DNA of 11,380 nucleotides from JAKQHY01 sp034429475. Lineage in GTDB: Bacteria; Chloroflexota; Anaerolineae; B4-G1; SLSP01. A program made the position numbers and the translations under genes. The stretch's first letter is position 1, and every line of letters begins with the position of its first letter. Below the pieces are notes generated by a model. The model made no database searches, was not told where the DNA came from, and saw nothing but the letters and a program-made list of their open reading frames with translations. This document shows positions 7,001 through 11,380 of this stretch, in pieces. Where the stretch lies: NCBI GenBank assembly GCA_034429475.1, contig DAOUGD010000083.1, positions 1 to 11,380 on the forward strand, in the 5' to 3' direction.

Positions 7001-10000
7001 GCCGGGCGTGCAATCGGTGGCCTTCAACGCCGCCGGCGACAAGGCCTATCTTTCGATCAATAATCTACGCACGAATGATGCTATCGGCACGAACACCGGC
7101 GACCGCGTGGGCATCCTGGCGATCACCGGCCCCGGCCAGGTTCACCTGGAGGCCGGCGGGGTGGCGACCGTGCCGCATCAGACCAACGGCCAGTTTCTCG
7201 GCGTGGATACCCTGGTCATTGCCGGCCATAAGGCGTATGTGGGCTATCCAAGTCTCTATGGCGCAGTGGACCCCACAACGCTGGCGGTGGTAGACCTGGC
7301 CGACGAGAGCGTGACCACCACGATGGTGTTCACCGTAGATACGCACATTCCCGTCGGCGTGGCGGCCATCCCGCAGCGCCGCCTGGATTTGCACCAGACG
7401 GTCAGCGATCCGGCGCCGCTCCCCGGCCAACTGCTCACCTACACCTTGACCTTGCGCGGGACCGGGCCGGAGATTTCCGAGATCACGCTCCTGGATGTTC
7501 TGCCGCCGGAAGTGGACTTCGTCGGCCCCATCGCCGTCTTACCGCCCACCGCCGGCATTGCCGGCAGCGCGCCGCCGACGCTGGCGACGCATCTGGTCGT
7601 CTCGCCGACTCAGGCAGTCACAGTCACGATCCCGGTGCGCGTGCGGCTACTGCCGCCGGGTACGGCCGTTCAGAACACCGCGCGCGCGGAGAGCTTCCTG
7701 CTGGGTATCCCGGCCAGTGCGCCCCGCACCTTCACCATCGGCTGTGCGCCCACGATCACTGTGCAGACCCTCAACGATAGCGGCGCGGGATCGCTGCGCT
7801 GGGCCATCGCCGGGGTGTGCGACGGCGGGACGGTGGACTTCGCCGCCGGGCTGGCCGGGCAGACCATCGTCCTGACCTCTGAGCCGTTGACGCTGACCCG
7901 CCCTGTGACCATCGCCAACCCTTACGCGCCGGGGCTGCGCCTCAGCGGGAACAATGCCACGCGAGTGTTCTATGTGCCCCCCGCCGTCACGGTCACGTTG
8001 AGTTCCCTGCACATCATCAGCGGGACGACCAGCAGTGATCCCATGATCGGCTACGGCGGCGGCATCTACAACCGGGGGACGCTGACTGTGCAGGACTGCA
8101 CGGTGAGCGGCAACACCGCTTTCTTCGGCGGCGGTATCGCCAATGGGGATATGGGCGGGGGTGTGGACGGGACACTGACGCTCCTGAACAGCATCGTCGC
8201 CAGTAACACGGCCACGGCGACCGCCGGCGGCCTCTTTAACTATGGTACGCTGCTGGTGCAAAACAGCGTCATCTCTGGCAATGTGAGCGGCGGCGACTCC
8301 GGCGGCCTCTGCCTCTATAGCGGCCAGGCGACCGTGCATCACAGCACGATTGCAGACAACCGCGCTGAGGGTTGGGGCGGCGGGATTTGGAGCGGCGTCC
8401 CACTCACGATTACCGACAGCACTATCTCCGGCAACACCGCCCTGGCTGGCGGCGGCCTCCAGATATTGGCCATTGACGGGACGTACATCACCAACACCAC
8501 CATTTCCGGCAACCGGGCCAAGCAGAGCGGCGGCGGCATTGGAACGTACTCGTGGAACTCGCCTGAAATTTATCTCAGCCACAGCACGGTTGTCAGCAAC
8601 ACCGCCGATGATGACGGCGACGACGATGGACAAGGCGGCGGCCTGTATGCCTACCAGCGCGCCTACTTCTTACTCACCCACACCCTCGTTGCCGGGAACC
8701 TGGACATGGGCGGGCAAACCCCGGAGTGCGCCGTCGTGATGCCGGAAGCTGGCCGGGGCATCTACTCTGGTGGCTACAACCTGATTGGCGACACGACCGG
8801 CTGTAGCCTGACCACGCACAGCACAGACTTGCTCAATCAAGCAGCTCTGTTTGATGCGCTGGCGGACAATGGGAATGATACCCAAACCCACGCCCTCCTG
8901 CCCGGTTCCCCGGCCATTGACGCCATCCCGACCCACAGTTGCATCCTCGCCGCCGACCAACGCGGCATCGCCCGCCCGCAAGGCAGCGGGTGCGACATTG
9001 GCGCGTTTGAGTCGCGGGGCTTCAGCGTGACGCGCGGCGGCGGCGACCAGAGCGCGCTCGTCCACACCGCCTTTACCGCGCCCTTGCTCGTCACCGTGAC
9101 CAGCGCCTTCACCGAGCCGGTGGACGGCGGCCGCGTTGTCTTCACCGCGCCCGCGACGGGGGCCAGCGTCACCTTCACCCAGAGCATCACGCAGACTATC
9201 CACAACGGCGCGGCCAGCGTCGCCGCGACCGCCAACGATCACGTCGGCGCGTACACCGTCACCGCCAGCACGAGCGGCGCACCTGATGTAGACTTCACGC
9301 TCACCAACGTCGGCTACACGCTGACGACGACCATCACCGGCACGGGCGGCGGCAGCGTCGCCGTCAATCCTGAAGGCGATTATGATTACGGCGCGGTCGT
9401 CGCCGTCACGGCCACGCCGCTCATCAGTTCCACCTTCACCGGCTGGAGCGGCGATTGTAGCGGCGTGGGCGCGTGTGCGGTGGTGATGACGCAGACCAGA
9501 GCCGTCACGGCAACGTTTGCGATTAAGCATTACGTCCTCACGCCGACGGCGGGAACAGGCGGCGCAATCACGCCCGCCACACCCCAAACCGTGACTTACG
9601 GCAGCGCCCTGGCCTTCGCCATCACGCCGGAGACCGGCTACCACATCACCGATGTTCTGGTAGATGGCGTTTCGGTGGGCGCGCGGAACGGCTACACGTT
9701 CACCGCTGTCACCGCCGACCACACCCTCGCCGCAACATTCGCGCTCAACACCTACGTTATCACGCCCACCGCCGGGACGGGCGGCGCAATCACGCCCGCC
9801 ACGCCCCAAACCGCGACCTACGGCAGCGATCTAGCCTTCGCCATCACGCCGGAGACTGGCTACCACATCACCGATGTTCTGGTAGATGGCGTTTCGGTGG
9901 GCGCGCGGAGCGGTTACACGTTCACCGCTGTCACTGCCGACCACACGCTCGCCGCGACGTTTGCCCGTAATACTTACACCCTCACGGTGAATCTCGTCGG

Positions 10001-10751
10001 ACATGGGACGGTGACGCAGACGCCGAGCCAGACGACGTATCTCTATGGCGACGCGGTGACTCTTACCGCTACACCGGACGCCGGCTGGCGCTTCGATGGC
10101 TGGTCGGGCGACCTGGAGAGCGCGGCGAATCCGACGACGCTGATGATGGATGACTCCAAGGCAGTGACCGCCACCTTTACCCTCCAACCGGCCGGCCCGG
10201 TGAGTTACACCCTGACCATTGCTGTCGCCGGCGACGGTCAAGGGACAGTGACACCGGGCGTCGGCGTCCACGAGTATCTCAGTGGGACGACGGCCCTCGT
10301 CACGGCGACGGCGCAAGCGGACTCGGACTTCGCCGGGTGGAACGGCGTGTGCAGCGGGGCGTCACCAACGTGTGCGGTGACACTGAACGCAGACAAACAG
10401 CTTACAGCGACGTTCACCCTTAAGACGGAGAATGCCGCCCCTATCGCCAACGCCGGCACCGATCTACAGGTAGAGCCGGGCGCTGCCGTAACACTCGACG
10501 GTAGTGCCAGCGGCGACCCGGAGGGCAACCTGCCGCTGACGTACTTCTGGCAGCAAGCGGGCGGCCCGGCAGTGAGCTTCACGCCGACGCTGAGTCGCAC
10601 GATGTTCAGCGCGCCGGAAACGCCCACTGTCTTGACGTTCACCCTCACCGTCACCGACAGCCTGGGACTGGCCGATCCGACGCCGGACACGGTGATCATC
10701 ACGGTGGAACCTTATACTATCTACCTGCCGTTCGTGCTACGCCATCAGTAG
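4014..10751 (+). CDS. Giant secreted modular protein: two β-helices, DUF11, Ig-like, propeller and repeat domains
   Basis: A 2245-residue exported protein, probably displayed on the cell surface; its binding target or enzymatic activity, if any, is unknown. Residues 1-30 are a Sec signal peptide (hydrophobic VWVLLLILTALAA, AxA-type cleavage before C31). Order of modules: right-handed β-helix ~35-340 with six GGGMYN-like rungs, closed by VDMGAYE (425-431, choice-of-anchor Q type); DUF11 ~434-549; two Ig/cadherin-like domains 551-642 and 646-733, sharing DLPAQPLTYTLD; YVTN-like β-propeller ~738-1120 with VTPDGK/ISADGR/IAPDGQ motifs; second DUF11 ~1123-1241; second β-helix ~1246-1666 with GGGIYN-type rungs, closed by CDIGAFE; Ig-like ~1668-1767; five InlB-B-like repeats 1768-2134; PKD/K319-like 2142-2231; tail TIYLPFVLRHQ. 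There is no LPXTG and no C-terminal membrane helix. An Asp-rich loop DDDGDDDG (1532-1539) might bind Ca2+. Repeats 1 and 5 each carry a Cys pair (1815/1821, 2113/2120) that could form disulfides. The gene has its own promoter and terminators, so it appears monocistronic. Domain names come from recognised patterns, not a search. Confidence 0.93.
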   Translation: MHRNYNVRECVWVLLLILTALAASAAPAAACGGGVICVDADATGAATGLSWTTAYTNVQDALAAAVSGNEIWVAEGVYYPDEGVEQTDNALTSTFTLRAGVALYGGFAATETLRTQRDWEAHLTVLSGDIDANDWNTDTNRIAETWNDLRGSNAYHVVRSNGVAATARLDGFTITAGNANEDDGGGMYNSTSSPTLTNVAFSGNRATHFGGGMYNASSNPTLTNVTFSGNRGDSNGGGMYNFTSSPTLTNVAFSGNQAQYGGGMFNESSSRPTLTNVTFSGNQVSNVGGGMYNNNGSRPTLTNVTFSGNRATYFGGGMHNNYGSNPILVNCILWGDSATDFPEISNNSSSPTITYSDIQGWSGGGTGNMALDPQFVAPVAASSAPTTTGNYRLLATSSAINVGNTLSVTVSTDLDGNPRVAGGAVDMGAYELQITLTFAKSVTPAQNVAFHHPVTYTISFNNMDVISETDIIFTDTLPAKVTFAHWITNHGAAVNDNELTWNGTLTAATALTFTFVASHTADYGDVVTNTVYISGAHQTGYAAAPFTVTLGHAPVLAAIGPQTVNEMTALTFTVTATDSDLPAQPLTYTLDVGAPAGASLAPTTGLFAWTPTEAQGPGVYTLTARVNDGYLDAAETFTITVGEVNRPPTLWPISGQSVAAGMPVRFVAHATDPDLPAQPLTYTLDAGSVGSITARTGHFTWTASATPGVYTAAVRLTDGEWADAETVAITVTEDTPGIGQWVLAANGSFGDWPFASASNLRIVDTTDDAVYGPFLDGRLGSNSGQRVDVAVTPDGKTALISNFGDATVFLIDVTHPLSPSLITSVTLPFFAEDIAISADGRYALVADGGWSAQLATIDIPAATLVYTADLGTAAAQGVAIAPDGTVIFPNYYGSSIHTMVLEETGVLTYAAGMTQTSTYSYTYPGIPIGHDAYDMKPVNVGIAPDGQTVIVCDATTSTVGIYQIVAPGVLTFTGLVTGAHGTPYEFYDYGGGSFARPGVQSVAFNAAGDKAYLSINNLRTNDAIGTNTGDRVGILAITGPGQVHLEAGGVATVPHQTNGQFLGVDTLVIAGHKAYVGYPSLYGAVDPTTLAVVDLADESVTTTMVFTVDTHIPVGVAAIPQRRLDLHQTVSDPAPLPGQLLTYTLTLRGTGPEISEITLLDVLPPEVDFVGPIAVLPPTAGIAGSAPPTLATHLVVSPTQAVTVTIPVRVRLLPPGTAVQNTARAESFLLGIPASAPRTFTIGCAPTITVQTLNDSGAGSLRWAIAGVCDGGTVDFAAGLAGQTIVLTSEPLTLTRPVTIANPYAPGLRLSGNNATRVFYVPPAVTVTLSSLHIISGTTSSDPMIGYGGGIYNRGTLTVQDCTVSGNTAFFGGGIANGDMGGGVDGTLTLLNSIVASNTATATAGGLFNYGTLLVQNSVISGNVSGGDSGGLCLYSGQATVHHSTIADNRAEGWGGGIWSGVPLTITDSTISGNTALAGGGLQILAIDGTYITNTTISGNRAKQSGGGIGTYSWNSPEIYLSHSTVVSNTADDDGDDDGQGGGLYAYQRAYFLLTHTLVAGNLDMGGQTPECAVVMPEAGRGIYSGGYNLIGDTTGCSLTTHSTDLLNQAALFDALADNGNDTQTHALLPGSPAIDAIPTHSCILAADQRGIARPQGSGCDIGAFESRGFSVTRGGGDQSALVHTAFTAPLLVTVTSAFTEPVDGGRVVFTAPATGASVTFTQSITQTIHNGAASVAATANDHVGAYTVTASTSGAPDVDFTLTNVGYTLTTTITGTGGGSVAVNPEGDYDYGAVVAVTATPLISSTFTGWSGDCSGVGACAVVMTQTRAVTATFAIKHYVLTPTAGTGGAITPATPQTVTYGSALAFAITPETGYHITDVLVDGVSVGARNGYTFTAVTADHTLAATFALNTYVITPTAGTGGAITPATPQTATYGSDLAFAITPETGYHITDVLVDGVSVGARSGYTFTAVTADHTLAATFARNTYTLTVNLVGHGTVTQTPSQTTYLYGDAVTLTATPDAGWRFDGWSGDLESAANPTTLMMDDSKAVTATFTLQPAGPVSYTLTIAVAGDGQGTVTPGVGVHEYLSGTTALVTATAQADSDFAGWNGVCSGASPTCAVTLNADKQLTATFTLKTENAAPIANAGTDLQVEPGAAVTLDGSASGDPEGNLPLTYFWQQAGGPAVSFTPTLSRTMFSAPETPTVLTFTLTVTDSLGLADPTPDTVIITVEPYTIYLPFVLRHQ
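4563..4973 (+). repeat. Intragenic 75-81 bp repeats encoding β-helix rungs
   Basis: Six GGGM(Y/F/H)N motifs begin at residues 184, 210, 236, 261, 288 and 315, so the period is 25-27 residues. At DNA level, five units share a near-identical core spanning the codons for PTLTNV(A/T)FSGN, differing at a few bases. The last unit has diverged. Each unit should form one turn of the β-helix. The high DNA similarity indicates recent duplication or gene-conversion homogenisation. Confidence 0.9.
9531..9974 (+). repeat. Tandem 222-bp duplication encoding two 74-residue repeats
   Basis: Residues 1840-1913 and 1914-1987 are consecutive copies that differ at only 5 of 74 positions. The DNA is nearly identical across the middle of the unit (segment encoding FAITPETGYHITDVLVDG and beyond) and diverges more towards the edges. 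The neighbouring repeats of the same fold (1768-1836, 1988-2055, 2065-2134) are far more divergent, so this pair is a recent duplication or was recently homogenised. Confidence 0.92.
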
Positions 10752-10775
10752 GTCGAGTCTGTGAAAACTAAACCG

Positions 10776-10804
10776 CGCCCGCGCAAGCACAGCGCGGGCG
10801 TTAT
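10776..10804 (+). terminator. Hairpin after the surface-protein gene, weak terminator
   Basis: A 9-bp perfect GC stem (CGCCCGCGC at 10776-10784 with GCGCGGGCG at 10792-10800) has a 7-nt loop and starts 25 nt after the stop codon. Only TTAT follows, so termination may be incomplete; it may act mainly as a 3' stabiliser, with the stronger terminator behind it. Confidence 0.6.
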
Positions 10805-10865
10805 AGCTGTGGGAATTTCAGAACACTTCTATCGGTGCTTTTACACCAATCGCGACACTGTCATC

Positions 10866-10915
10866 CACCACCCCCTCTGGCCCGGTTCCGCCGGGGAGAG
10901 GGGGCGGTGCTTTTT
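10866..10915 (+). terminator. Strong rho-independent terminator downstream of the surface-protein gene
   Basis: CACCACCCCCTCT (10866-10878) pairs with AGAGGGGGCGGTG (10897-10909) with a single A-C mismatch. An inner CCCGG/CCGGG stem (10881-10885, 10891-10895) tightens the loop, and the run CTTTTT follows directly. It acts on rightward transcription and serves as the second of two terminators for the giant gene. Confidence 0.85.
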
Positions 10916-10984
10916 AAATAGGCTCACTGGTGCGCCTTGTCTGTGCTGGAGCAGTGCGCTGTGCTGCGGATCGCACCGCTGTAT

Positions 10985-11061
10985 CGCTGCAAAAGCAGCG
11001 GTAATCCGATGCCATTCATAGCGCGCTGTCTCTAGCTATCGGTGCAAAAGCATCGACCGAT
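10985..11061. repeat. Two related hairpins with a TGCAAAAGCA core
   Basis: The first is CGCTGC-AAAA-GCAGCG (10985-11000), a perfect 6-bp stem with a 4-nt loop. The second has arms ATCGGT (11038-11043) and ACCGAT (11056-11061). Both contain TGCAAAAGCA (10988-10997, 11043-11052), followed at different distance by CCGATG or ACCGATG. The second overlaps the start of the dispersed ~45-bp repeat, and the left copy of that repeat has the related TGCCCAAAAGCA. They resemble degenerate intergenic palindromic repeats; the family is not identified. Confidence 0.55.
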
Positions 11062-11089
11062 GGGGGGGAATACAGAGTTAAAGATAAGA
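11045..11089. repeat. Dispersed ~45-bp direct repeat, right copy
   Basis: This copy is in the same orientation as the one at 3654-3698. Differences are concentrated in the short stretch before the G-run, with two more near the end. It lies between the terminators of the surface-protein gene and the ORFs at the right edge. Confidence 0.8.
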
Positions 11090-11104
11090 AGCAATGTCAT
11101 TAAG

Positions 11105-11359
11105 TTAACGGGCCGACTTGTAGCACATTGAGAAGCGCTTGCGTCGCGCCCCTTTCTGGCGGGGGAACTTCCGCCCGGGGCGTACCGGTTCGGCATGCGT
11201 GCGAATTTCATCCCGCAGCGCTTGCGCAAACTGCGGGTAATCAAAAATGCGGTATTGTCCCTCATTTTCCTTGATGAGGAAGTGAAATAGTGTGCCATTT
11301 GTCGTATCCTTAAGAGCATCACAAATGCTACACAAGGATGCGAAAATGGATTGGAACAC
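11105..11359 (-). CDS. Doubtful leftward ORF, possible gene fragment
   Basis: This frame reads 84 residues from a GTG, with a protein-like central part (YRIFDYPQFAQALRDEIRTH) and a strongly basic C-terminus (residues ~64-84). I do not recognise it. The first ~20 codons overlap the nested hairpin and start codon of the rightward gene at 11346, so they are unlikely to be genuine coding sequence. The frame is stopped by TAG just upstream of the GTG, and no ribosome site is visible. It may be the 3' remnant of a gene interrupted by the mobile element to its right, or chance. Confidence 0.3.
   Translation of the reverse strand: MFQSIFASLCSICDALKDTTNGTLFHFLIKENEGQYRIFDYPQFAQALRDEIRTHAEPVRPGRKFPRQKGARRKRFSMCYKSAR
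11304..11341 (+). promoter_or_regulatory. Nested hairpin masking the ribosome site of the edge gene
   Basis: GTATCCTT (11304-11311) pairs with AAGGATGC (11334-11341): seven Watson-Crick pairs and one G-T. Inside it, AGCAT (11315-11319) pairs with ATGCT (11325-11329) around a 5-nt loop. The outer right arm contains the Shine-Dalgarno AAGGA (11334-11338), which lies 7 nt before the ATG at 11346. The arrangement parallels the hairpin before the IS4 transposase at 2139-2168. Confidence 0.6.
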
Positions 11360-11380
11360 GCTCTATTGTCCCAACAAAGA
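11346..11380 (+). CDS. Start of a probable IS1-like transposase, cut by the window edge
   Basis: Only the first eleven codons are visible: MDWNTLYCPNK. A good ribosome site (AAGGA) precedes them. I recall MDWxTLYCPN as the opening of IS1-like transposases common in Chloroflexota and cyanobacteria, where the Cys begins an N-terminal zinc ribbon followed by a helix-turn-helix and a DDE domain. With so few residues this is a recollection-based guess. The hairpin over its ribosome site fits a transposase. Confidence 0.5.
   Translation, partial: MDWNTLYCPNK

Noticed and set aside
8670..9809. 379-codon minus-strand ORF
   Set aside because: It is an antisense shadow of the giant gene; Arg/Gly-rich with no motifs and no ribosome site recognised.
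10761..11021. 86-codon ORF after the giant gene
   Set aside because: It spans both terminator hairpins and has no protein-like features.

Overview
The window looks like chromosomal DNA of a Chloroflexota bacterium (Anaerolineae/Caldilineae type). This is an inference from four things: high GC coding sequence, promoters with a clear GTATAAT -10 but no good -35, short tandem repeats between genes, and a giant secreted mosaic protein of β-helix, DUF11, Ig-like and repeat domains that ends in an IYLPFVLR-type tail. I know that ending from many Chloroflexota exported proteins.

Layout, left to right. (1) 1-238: an 8-bp tandem repeat array, a -10 box and a strong Shine-Dalgarno lead into metK. (2) 239-1450: complete metK (S-adenosylmethionine synthetase), closed by a rho-independent terminator at 1467-1498. 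(3) 1499-2172: no convincing gene; about 450 bp are markedly AT-rich. (4) 2173-3541: a decayed IS4-family (DDE) transposase broken by two stop codons and two frameshifts, with a hairpin masking its ribosome site. (5) 3542-4013: no convincing gene, but one copy of a ~45-bp dispersed repeat, a promoter and a structured leader. (6) 4014-10751: one 2245-residue secreted surface-type protein, apparently monocistronic. (7) 10752-11104: two terminators, two hairpins with a TGCAAAAGCA core, and the second copy of the ~45-bp repeat. (8) 11105-11380: a doubtful leftward ORF and, at the very edge, the first codons of a rightward gene resembling an IS1-like zinc-ribbon transposase, with its ribosome site inside a nested hairpin.

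The genes do not form a pathway. metK is a housekeeping gene with its own promoter and terminator. The rest is accessory: a dead insertion sequence and a large surface protein lying between two copies of a dispersed repeat, with another mobile gene probably starting at the right edge. The most interesting points are the double β-helix architecture of the giant protein, its C-terminal tail, the flanking repeat pair, and the recurrence of hairpin-masked ribosome sites at both transposase-type starts.
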